A stretch of 64,000 nt of DNA from Chondromyces crocatus (GTDB lineage Bacteria > Myxococcota_A > Polyangia > Polyangiales > Polyangiaceae): positions 10,807,856 through 10,871,855 of the forward strand of contig NZ_CP012159.1 of NCBI RefSeq assembly GCF_001189295.1. Reading direction: 5' to 3'. The notes beneath the pieces are model-generated. The model was not told the DNA's origin. It made no database searches and saw only the letters and a program-made list of their open reading frames with translations. The translations under genes and the position numbers were made by a program. Positions 28,232 through 35,493 of the stretch are shown one piece after another. How positions within the stretch are numbered: position 1 is the stretch's first letter; every line of letters begins with the position of its first letter.

Positions 28232-28957
28232 ATGTCGATGCGGTGGATGGTGAGCGGGTCTCTGGTCGCGGTGGTGGCGGTCGTGAGCGTCGGGTGTGGT
28301 GACGAGGGCGGCCCGAAGAACCCGGCAATGACCGGTGGCGGAACGACGACGAGCACCGGCAGCGGCGGGATGGGTGGGGGTGGTGGCGAGGGCGGCGGTG
28401 GCGTCGTCGGCCCGGGTGCGGCCTGCGAGGACTTCTGCGATCACGCGGCAGAGCTCGGCGTTTGCCCGACGGAGTCCACGACCTGCCAGGCTCAGTGCGA
28501 GGCGTTCAGGGAGGTCGCTCCCTGGTGCAGCGCCGCAACGGACGCGGTCTACGCATGCGGCGCGTCCGCGCCCGCTTCGAGCTTCGAGTGCGAGAACGGC
28601 ACGCCCTCGCTGCTCGACGAAGCATGCACGACCGAGCGAGACGCCAACCTGGAGTGCCTGTTCGAGGGTCCTTCCGAGGGGCTGCCCGACATGACGGCCG
28701 ACTGTGAGACGCACTGCGCGGCTGCCGCAGACCTTCCCTGTGCTGCCCCCGACTGTGTCCAGAGCTGTCTCGCCAGCATGGCGGACGCGGCGCCGTGCAA
28801 CGGGATCCAGGCGGCTCTCATTCGCTGCTACGCGCAGCAGCCAGCCGACAGCTACGAGTGCACCCAGCAGACGCCTCATCCCGGTGACGCCTGCGCGGCA
28901 GCAGCGGTCCTGGCCTTCGCCTGCCAGACGCAGAACATGAACGTCGCGCCGCGCTGA
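28232..28957 (+). CDS. Double ten-Cys-module lipoprotein D (paralogue 4 of 6)
   Basis: The 241-residue product begins MSMRWMVSGSLVAVVAVVSVGC, closely matching paralogue C (MTMRWVVSGLL..). The Gly-rich linker is shorter. Both ten-Cys modules are present, but the last loop of module two has 10 instead of 12 residues. ATG 28232 has AGGGAG upstream. A much longer in-phase frame from 27857 overlaps paralogue C and is not credible. C and D look like the most recent duplication in the array. Confidence 0.9.
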   Translation: MSMRWMVSGSLVAVVAVVSVGCGDEGGPKNPAMTGGGTTTSTGSGGMGGGGGEGGGGVVGPGAACEDFCDHAAELGVCPTESTTCQAQCEAFREVAPWCSAATDAVYACGASAPASSFECENGTPSLLDEACTTERDANLECLFEGPSEGLPDMTADCETHCAAAADLPCAAPDCVQSCLASMADAAPCNGIQAALIRCYAQQPADSYECTQQTPHPGDACAAAAVLAFACQTQNMNVAPR

Positions 28958-29164
28958 GCGACGCGCCTCGCTCACCACCACGTCTGCATGACACGGGAGT
29001 CGCTCCTTGCAGGGCGTCTCTCTCGTACGCCTTCGATCCAGCGCCTGACCACGCGACAAAACGTTGCTGCTCAAGCCAGATGGGTTCACGCCATCCGGTG
29101 ATGAGGGTAACGAATCGGCAAAAGCTCGCGGCCAATACCGCGATCACCCCGTGAAAGGGCAGGA

Positions 29165-29944
29165 ATGACGATGCGATGGACACTCGGTAGCGTGCTGACC
29201 CTCGGTGGAACTCTCGGAGCACTGACGGTGATGGGGGGGCTCGGATGCGAAGGTGACGATGGCTCCACGAACCCCACAGGGTCGGGAGCCGGCACCACGA
29301 CGAGCACCACGAGCGAGGGAGGACATGGAGGGTCGGGGGGGACAGGTGGCGCGGGAGAGACTGGCGGCTCCGGTGGCGAGGGCGGCTCAGAACCTCAGTT
29401 CGTTTATCCCGACACGCTGTGTGGAGAGTTCTGCGCTTACGCCTCGACCCCCGACGCTTGCGATGAGCCCGTATCGACGCACATGTGCAACGCCATGTGC
29501 GGCTGGTACGAGCGGATCGTCCCCTGGTGTGTGCCGTTCATCGACGACTACTATCAGTGTGCCCTCAGCCAGCCAGCATCCAGTATCGAATGCGATAGCA
29601 GCCCCCGGCTGGTGTCGGGGACCGCATGCGAAGAGAAGAACCACGAGCGCTCCGCCTGTCTGGATGCCGGCCCGCCGGAAGGGCTGCCCGACATGACGGC
29701 CGATTGCCAGGCCTACTGTGCGATTGGCGACGCCCTGTCGTGCTCGCCACCCGACTGCGTTCAGGCGTGCCTCGACCGGATCGAGTTCGCCTCGCGCTGT
29801 AGAGGCGCCTGGGCAGCTCTCACCCATTGCCTCGCGCAGGAGCCGGCTTCCGACTTCTCGTGTGACGAGACGTGGCCCAGGCTCACCAACATGCGCTGCA
29901 GGGTGGCCGAGGTGCTGATCCAGTTCTGTCACTCTTCCCCCTGA
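29165..29944 (+). CDS. Double ten-Cys-module lipoprotein E (paralogue 5 of 6)
   Basis: The 259-residue product has lipobox MGGLGC and linker TTTSTTSEGGHGGSGGTGG. The domain starts CGEFCAYASTPDAC and keeps GLPDMTADC between modules. It is the most diverged paralogue: loop sequences differ while the Cys frame stays, as expected for a fold held by disulfides. The Shine-Dalgarno sequence is AGGA, 4 bp before ATG 29165. A 206-bp gap upstream contains nothing recognisable. Confidence 0.87.
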   Translation: MTMRWTLGSVLTLGGTLGALTVMGGLGCEGDDGSTNPTGSGAGTTTSTTSEGGHGGSGGTGGAGETGGSGGEGGSEPQFVYPDTLCGEFCAYASTPDACDEPVSTHMCNAMCGWYERIVPWCVPFIDDYYQCALSQPASSIECDSSPRLVSGTACEEKNHERSACLDAGPPEGLPDMTADCQAYCAIGDALSCSPPDCVQACLDRIEFASRCRGAWAALTHCLAQEPASDFSCDETWPRLTNMRCRVAEVLIQFCHSSP

Positions 29945-30174
29945 GGACGCTGTCTCGAGCAGCATCCTGAACGCTCGGCACCGTGCGGGACACGCCGTAC
30001 GGATACGCCGTCCTCACACGAGTCGTCACGCCGCGATCCTGCTCTGCGCCCGACGCGGCGCACCACCGAGCTGAAGCACTGCATCAGATCAAGCCCATGC
30101 CTCTGCTGCTCGGTCGAGTGGCAGAGAACAACCCGCGGTCGTTGCTGACCGCATGCTTCAGGGGGGCTTGATCT

Positions 30175-30984
30175 ATGACGACGCGATCGTTGGTGAACGG
30201 ACTTTGCGTGGTGACGGTGCTGGCGTTCGGCGTGGGGTGCGGTGAGCTCAGTGGCTCCGACAACCCGAAGGGCGGCCCAGATGGCGCGTCGAGAAACACT
30301 GGCGACGACGGCGCCATCGAAGGCGTCGGAGGGAGCGATGGGACTGGCGGCGCTGGCGTGGGCGGCTTCGAGCCGGGCAGCGGCGGCGCTGGCGTCGGAG
30401 GTTCGGCCGGCACGGGGGGCGGCATCGTCTACCCCGACACGGCGTGTGGCGCGTTCTGCGCGCAGGCGGCAGCGCTCGAGGTCTGTCCGTCGGAGTCCGA
30501 GGCGTGCGTGGACCAGTGTGAAGCCAGCAAGCTCGTCGCGCCCTGGTGCGGGGAGATGTTCGACATGCACGTCCAGTGCAGCGCTCAGCAAGCGGCGGAC
30601 GGCTTCACGTGTCCGCAAGGCCATCCGCTGCCATCGACCACGGTCTGCGCCGACGAGCGCGCAGCGACCGTGAGCTGTCTGTTCGAGGGACCGGCCGGCG
30701 GGATGCCCGACCTTACAGCCGACTGCCAGGCGCAATGTGACGTCACGTCGACGCTGCCTTGCGCGTCGCCGACCTGTCTTCAGGACTGCATCGACAGCGT
30801 GGCCGAGGTGGAAGCCTGCAACGGGGCCCAGGCGACCATCGTCCACTGCTTCGCCCAGCAGCCCGCAGAGAGCTGGGCGTGCGACGAGGAGAACCAACCC
30901 GCGTTCCTTGGACAGGACTGCGCGTTCCCTGTGCTCCTGCATGGGCTCTGCGTCGAGCAGAACGCGCCGTCGCCCTTGCGCTGA
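30175..30984 (+). CDS. Double ten-Cys-module lipoprotein F (paralogue 6 of 6)
   Basis: The 269-residue product has lipobox AFGVGC and a longer linker with GGSDGTGGAGVGGFEPGSGG, which recalls the MEPGSGG of paralogue A. The domain runs from CGAFCAQAAALEVC to HGLC, and the inter-module linker is changed to GMPDLTADC. ATG 30175 follows AGGGGGGC. It ends the array and converges on the V4R operon, with an 11-bp repeat (GGCTCACCGCG) between the stops. Confidence 0.88.
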   Translation: MTTRSLVNGLCVVTVLAFGVGCGELSGSDNPKGGPDGASRNTGDDGAIEGVGGSDGTGGAGVGGFEPGSGGAGVGGSAGTGGGIVYPDTACGAFCAQAAALEVCPSESEACVDQCEASKLVAPWCGEMFDMHVQCSAQQAADGFTCPQGHPLPSTTVCADERAATVSCLFEGPAGGMPDLTADCQAQCDVTSTLPCASPTCLQDCIDSVAEVEACNGAQATIVHCFAQQPAESWACDEENQPAFLGQDCAFPVLLHGLCVEQNAPSPLR

Positions 30985-30988
30985 ACGC

Positions 30989-31026
30989 GCTCACCGCGGG
31001 CTCACCGCGGGCTCACCGCGGGCTCA
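30989..31026. repeat. 11-bp tandem repeat GGCTCACCGCG
   Basis: Three near-exact copies (30989, 30999, 31010 starts) and a partial fourth run into the end of the minus-strand gene at 31024. CCGCGG cores are self-complementary, so the block can fold into hairpins between two convergent genes. Confidence 0.6.
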
Positions 31027-32286
31027 TGCGGTCGAGGCGACGACGCGCACCTCGCAGACCGGATCGCCCCGCAGCGGAGAGCGCGTCTCTTCGACGGTCA
31101 GGCGAGGGCCGCTCCGGAACAGGCCGGGATAGGTGTCGGGACGGAGCGGCTCGGCGGCCATGAAGTCGACGCGCGTGAGGAGCTGCATCAAGCCGAGCGC
31201 GGTGCCCTGGAGGAAGAGCAGGCGGCGGCGCAAGGTCGCGCCGTGGCGGATGCTGTAATAGGCGCCCTCGGCGGTGATGGGGCACTGGAGCACGAGGGAG
31301 CGCCCAGGGACGATCTCCGTCGCCGAGAGGGCCCCCCAGCCGAGGGCGCGACAGAGGCCGAGGAGCTGGTCGAGGCGCTCGTGCACGTCGGCCTTCGCCG
31401 GGCCCGCGCCGTGGGTGGGTGAGGCGAGGAGGCCGCCGAGCAGGTGGAACGCGCCGACCTGGGCGGCCTCTCTCACCAGCGCCTCCAGCACGGGGCCCAG
31501 CTCGGGGGAGCGTCGCTCCACGAGGTGGAGGGCGTCGTAGGTGATCTGCGCGGCGTAGCTGACGGGAACGAGCGCGATGTAGACGCCGCAGGTGTGGATG
31601 AGACCGCGCGCGTCGGGGGTGAGCTTGTCGAGCAAGGGGGCGGCGGGAGGGGCGCTGGGGGCGCTGGGCGGGACGCTCCAGCCGTCGGCGCCCGGGGGGG
31701 AGGTCTCGGCGGCTTCGACGAGGGCGCGGGTGATGATGGCGCCGAAGCGCGGTCGCTCGGCGCGGCGGGTGAGGGTGAAGGAGCAGATCTTGTCGCCGCG
31801 GGCGGCACAGCGGAGTTCCTCGGCCTCGAAGCGCCCCCAGTCCGAAGGGTACGCGAGGCTCGCCGCGGCCGAGCAGTAGCCGGCAGCGAAGGCGTCGACC
31901 GACACGCGCGTGGGAGCGCGACCGCCGTGGCGCTGGAGGGAGCCGGTCGCGTGGTGCAGCGCGTCCGCGTGGACGGCGCCGCCCTCGGGGCCCAGCTCGA
32001 AGCGCAGGTGGCCATGGCCCAGGGAGGCGAAGAGCGCCTCGGCGGTGGCGAGCTTGTCCTTGGGGGCGGTGACGCGGCGCTCGGTGAAGTGCGGCCCGAG
32101 CAAGGCGTGGGCAGCTTCGAAGGCGGCCTGTCGTCGCAGGGCGAGGCTCTCGCCGCCGAGGGCGTCGAGGAGGGTCTGTTCGAGGAACAGGGTGTGGTGG
32201 TGGCTCAGCGCGACGACGAGCTGGTCACCGAGGCAGAGCAGCCCGCGGGGTCGCAGCTCGAGCGCGAGATCGCCGAGCGTGTTCAC
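31024..32286 (-). CDS. Protein with two V4R-like domains
   Basis: The 420-residue product has two similar halves. Half one (about 30-174) ends AEELRCAARGDKICSFTL (Cys160, Cys168), and half two (about 230-418) ends VEETRSPLRGDPVCEVRV. Both match the closing E..C/S...GD..C.f.v signature of V4R domains (small-molecule or protein-binding, related in fold to the eukaryotic Bet3/TRAPP subunits). A Pro/Ala-rich linker joins them. It is the last gene of a five-gene operon and overlaps the preceding gene by 4 bp. Ligand and role are unknown; assignment rests on motif reading. Confidence 0.75.
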   Translation of the reverse strand: MNTLGDLALELRPRGLLCLGDQLVVALSHHHTLFLEQTLLDALGGESLALRRQAAFEAAHALLGPHFTERRVTAPKDKLATAEALFASLGHGHLRFELGPEGGAVHADALHHATGSLQRHGGRAPTRVSVDAFAAGYCSAAASLAYPSDWGRFEAEELRCAARGDKICSFTLTRRAERPRFGAIITRALVEAAETSPPGADGWSVPPSAPSAPPAAPLLDKLTPDARGLIHTCGVYIALVPVSYAAQITYDALHLVERRSPELGPVLEALVREAAQVGAFHLLGGLLASPTHGAGPAKADVHERLDQLLGLCRALGWGALSATEIVPGRSLVLQCPITAEGAYYSIRHGATLRRRLLFLQGTALGLMQLLTRVDFMAAEPLRPDTYPGLFRSGPRLTVEETRSPLRGDPVCEVRVVASTA

Positions 32287-33203
32287 AGAAGTCTCCGCAA
32301 CGCGGCGCGGTCGAGGCCGAGGATTTCCTCGACGGCCGTCTCCAGGCGGGGTACTGCGTCAGGACCGAGCGACTCGGGGTGCTCCAGCGCAGCAGGCGGG
32401 ACGCCGGCACGCAGGGACACGCGGAGCCGCACGACATGGGGCTCCGGGGCGAGGGCGGCCGCGAGTTCGAGCAAGCGCCGGGCGCGATCCCCTTCCCCCG
32501 GGGTGGAGCCAGGGGCGCTGCGGTCCACGAGCATGGCGGGTGCATCCACCTCGCCACGAGGGAGCTCGGGCGAGAGGGTGGTGGCCAGCCGGGCGGCGAG
32601 CAGGCGCGCCATCCCGAGGGGAAGCGCCGCGTCGAAGAGAGCGGCGACGAGGTAAGCTCGGACACGCCGAAGGAGGACGATGCAGCCCTCCGCTTCGAGG
32701 GTGACCATGGGCTCGGAGGGCTCTCGGGGGGGTCGCGACGAGAGGCCACCGAGGTGGGCCCGGGCATTGGGGAGGGGGGTTGGCTGAGTCCCGGACGACC
32801 CGGCGGTAGGGGGCGATTTCCTCGGGTAATCAGCTTCTGCTGGACTCGTGATCCGCGCCCAGGGATCAGCGGCGGCGGAAGCATGAGTCCCGGACGACCC
32901 GGCCACGGACCAGGGTTTGGAGGCGCCGGTACCCGCCTTTTCGAGCGCGGGCGCGGAGCTGCTGCGGCGCAGGCGGGCGGGCAGGGTCCGGGTCGTGTTC
33001 CGGCAGGCGTGGTAGGCGTCACGCAAGCTGACGGCGAGCTCTGCCATGGGGAGCACGGTGCCCTCCCGCACGAAGGCGGCGTGGACGTGGGCGTCACCGA
33101 GATGGATGGCGAGCAAGGCTTCGAGGCCCTGGGTGCCGTAGGCGATGCCGTCGAGGGGGATGGGCGCAGGCAGGGACAGCTCGGGCGCGGCGCTGGAGGT
33201 CAT
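32283..33203 (-). CDS. Hypothetical protein of ParA/Roadblock/V4R operon
   Basis: The 306-residue product has an N-terminal block (about 15-65, GLEALLAIHLGDAHVHAAFVREGTVLPMAEL) and a C-terminal block (about 165-300, CIVLLRRVRAYLVAALFDAALPLGMARLLAARL). Between them lies a Pro/Ser-rich, probably disordered region. The C-terminal strand-helix pattern resembles a Roadblock/longin-type fold, but this is uncertain. ATG 33203 overlaps the previous gene by 4 bp. The open frame extends further upstream, but that part is antisense-quality sequence within the neighbouring gene. Confidence 0.7.
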   Translation of the reverse strand: MTSSAAPELSLPAPIPLDGIAYGTQGLEALLAIHLGDAHVHAAFVREGTVLPMAELAVSLRDAYHACRNTTRTLPARLRRSSSAPALEKAGTGASKPWSVAGSSGTHASAAADPWARITSPAEADYPRKSPPTAGSSGTQPTPLPNARAHLGGLSSRPPREPSEPMVTLEAEGCIVLLRRVRAYLVAALFDAALPLGMARLLAARLATTLSPELPRGEVDAPAMLVDRSAPGSTPGEGDRARRLLELAAALAPEPHVVRLRVSLRAGVPPAALEHPESLGPDAVPRLETAVEEILGLDRAALRRLL

Positions 33204-34039
33204 ACGGACCCTCCGAGGACGTCGCCGAGTGCCTGGATGCAGGCGAGCCGGATCGCCCCCGCCTGCCGTGGGCTGAGCGGCGTGGGACAGATCATGCCGA
33301 TCACGTAGCCGCTGCCACGCACCTGGAAGCCGATGAGCTGGAAGAAGGGGCCTTCGCCGAGGTGCAGCTCGAAGGCGCCCGAGGGGGCCCCCGGGAGTGA
33401 CTTCGCGAGCGCCGTGGCGGCCGCAGCGATCCAGCCCGAGGCGGCCAGGCGTGTCTCGTCGTGCGCGGAGCCCGTCACGGGCAAGCCCGCGGCGTCGGCG
33501 AGGAATACGTCGGTCGCATGGGCCACCCTGGCGATCCACGCGATGACCTGCTCGCAGCGCAGGAGGGGACTCTGGATGGCAGAGAGGTCCGGCAGCGGCG
33601 CCATCTGGACGGCGGCCGTCGCGACGGGAGGGACCACGGCAGCGCGGGGATCGGGTTCTTCGCGGATCGCTCCAGGCGCAGGCGGGGGCATGGCCGCGCG
33701 CGAGGCGAGGCCGCGCGTGGAGGGGAGGCCGCGGGAAGAGGGGAGATCGGGGTCGTCCCCGCGCACCGAGGGCGGCAGGGCGCTCCTCAGGCTCGGGCCG
33801 CTGCTCATCGCGGCGGTGGAGGAGGGAGGGAGATCGCTCGGGGTGCCGAGGCGGCTCACGCCCTGGAGGGACGAGGGCGGGGTGGAGGGGGCGCGCGCGT
33901 TCGCCTCGTCGATCGAGAAGGAGACGAGCGGCACGGCGCCGAAGCGGTGAGGCTCGGGCTTCGCGGCCACGTCGGCGACCAGGGCCGTCGCGGCGATGAC
34001 GGCCTGGTCGAGATCAAACGAGGAGCGGGATCGGGCCAT
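33200..34039 (-). CDS. Roadblock/LC7-like domain protein
   Basis: The 279-residue product begins MARSRSSFDLDQAVIAATAL. It has a long Ser/Pro-rich disordered middle (60-145). A C-terminal domain (about 155-275) reads QVIAWIARVAHATDVFLADAAGLPVTGSA..., with later FFQLIGFQVRGSGYVIGMI, the layout of Roadblock/LC7 modules such as MglB that regulate small GTPases or ParA-like NTPases. The gene starts 26 bp inside the end of the ParA gene, which indicates translational coupling, and supports a role with that ATPase (inference). Confidence 0.72.
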   Translation of the reverse strand: MARSRSSFDLDQAVIAATALVADVAAKPEPHRFGAVPLVSFSIDEANARAPSTPPSSLQGVSRLGTPSDLPPSSTAAMSSGPSLRSALPPSVRGDDPDLPSSRGLPSTRGLASRAAMPPPAPGAIREEPDPRAAVVPPVATAAVQMAPLPDLSAIQSPLLRCEQVIAWIARVAHATDVFLADAAGLPVTGSAHDETRLAASGWIAAAATALAKSLPGAPSGAFELHLGEGPFFQLIGFQVRGSGYVIGMICPTPLSPRQAGAIRLACIQALGDVLGGSV

Positions 34040-34823
34040 CGTCCTCCTCCGCGGTCTTCGGCTCGATGCGGTCGAGCAAGTCGGTGGCGAGCTGATCGAA
34101 CAACCGGGAGAGGGGCGGTGGGCGCTTCTGCATGAGCAGGAGCGGCGCGCCCCGCAGCGAGGCTTCGAGGAAGGTCTCGTCGCGGGGGATGATGGTGTCG
34201 AGGATGATCCCGCCCGGGAACTTGGTCCACAGCGTTTCGGCCACCTCGAGGGAGGCCGGCGTCTGCCGATCGAACATCGAGAGGATGACGCCGAGCAGGG
34301 TGAGGGAGGTGTTCTTCTCGGCGCGCACGCGGTCGACGAGGGCGAGGATCTGGCCGAGGGATCGCAGCGCCAGCGGCTCCGCCTGGAGGGGGGTGAGCAC
34401 GTGCGTTCCTGCTTCGAGGGCCCTCGTCGTGACGCGGCCGAGGCCCGCGGGGCAGTCGAGCACGACGACGTCGAACTCGCCACGGAGCTGGCCGAGGATG
34501 CCGCTGAGCACCGGGCCGCGGGTGAGCGCCTCCTCGAAGCCGCCGACGGTGGCGGGATCGACGCGGCCGACGAGCAGCACCTGGAGCTGGGGATCTCGGG
34601 TCCGCTGGAGGACGTCGGGGAGCGCCTCGGCGCCCGTCATCACCTCGGCGAGGCCAGGTCGTGCGCGATCGGCGAGGCCCAGAGAGAGGCCCACGCTCCC
34701 CTGGGCGTCGAGCTCCATGATGAGCGTGCGCTGGCCGGCGCGCGCAAACGCGAGCCCCAGGTTGAGAGAGATCGTCGTCTTGCCCACCCCGCCCTTCTGG
34801 CTCGCGACCACCAGGATGTGCAT
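34014..34823 (-). CDS. ParA/MinD-family ATPase
   Basis: The 269-residue product has the deviant Walker A KGGVGKTT (10-17) with the signature first lysine, switch VVLDCPAGLG, and a C-terminal GGIILDTIIPRDE typical of ParA/Soj. Such ATPases pattern the nucleoid or membrane by ATP-driven dimer cycling and move plasmids, chemoreceptor arrays or carboxysomes. No ParB gene or obvious parS is in the window, so it is an orphan of the cargo-positioning type rather than a chromosome partition gene. Start 34823 is 11 bp after the TPR-like gene. Confidence 0.92.
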   Translation of the reverse strand: MHILVVASQKGGVGKTTISLNLGLAFARAGQRTLIMELDAQGSVGLSLGLADRARPGLAEVMTGAEALPDVLQRTRDPQLQVLLVGRVDPATVGGFEEALTRGPVLSGILGQLRGEFDVVVLDCPAGLGRVTTRALEAGTHVLTPLQAEPLALRSLGQILALVDRVRAEKNTSLTLLGVILSMFDRQTPASLEVAETLWTKFPGGIILDTIIPRDETFLEASLRGAPLLLMQKRPPPLSRLFDQLATDLLDRIEPKTAEEDDGPIPLLV

Positions 34824-34834
34824 GGAATCAGCGC

Positions 34835-35251
34835 TCAGAGCAGGGAGATCCGCTTCATGAACTCACCGCAGAGATCGCTGCTGGGATTGCGCTCGCGCTC
34901 GATCTTGAGCCCATCCCGGAAGATGCGATCCGCGCTCTCCAGGTTGCCCAGCACGACGTGGCAGATCCCGAGCATCTCGTAATCGGCCGGCTCGCTCTGG
35001 ACGCTCACCAGCTCGGTGAGCGGTTGAACCGCGCTGCGGTACGCCTCCAGCATCACCTCGGAGTGCTTGGGAGGGAGGCCCTTGGCGAAGACCATGAGCC
35101 GGAGCGCCTGGCGCTGGTCCTCCAGTCGGCACTCGCTGAACCACGCGCTGGTGAACACGTCTCGATAACCGGCGAAGGCATCATCGAAGTTACCAGCACG
35201 TGCCTGCCCAACGATTGTCTTGATCGCGCTGACCAGCGTCTCTTTCGCCAT
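34835..35251 (-). CDS. TPR-like helical protein, first gene of operon
   Basis: The 138-residue product begins MAKETLVSAIKTIVGQARAGNFDDAFAGYRDVFTS. Helical hairpins of TPR character follow (YEMLGICHVVLGNLESADRIFRDGLKIERER), probably two or three repeats forming a protein-binding surface. ATG 35251 is chosen; the longer frame to 35344 gives a Pro/Arg-rich extension without support. It is 11 bp upstream of the ParA gene on the same strand and is likely co-transcribed with the four genes after it. The gap to the divergent gene at 35494 must hold both promoters. Confidence 0.75.
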   Translation of the reverse strand: MAKETLVSAIKTIVGQARAGNFDDAFAGYRDVFTSAWFSECRLEDQRQALRLMVFAKGLPPKHSEVMLEAYRSAVQPLTELVSVQSEPADYEMLGICHVVLGNLESADRIFRDGLKIERERNPSSDLCGEFMKRISLL

Positions 35252-35493
35252 GGTTGCGGCACCATACACGGGCGGGGAGCGGACGGGGAGAGGCGCCCGG
35301 ATCGGTGGGGGCTCCCCTGGGCCGTGAGCGATGCCGGAAACCACGCCGCGCCCGGCTGGACGTACGCCAGCGTGGCTGCATGCAGGGCCCTCCAGGATCG
35401 GGTGGCGCAGGCCTCTTCAGGGGTCGAGGCGGGCGCACCTCGGGATCGAGGAATGGTGATCCGATCGGGGGGCAGGTCGGGTACGCTCCTTCC

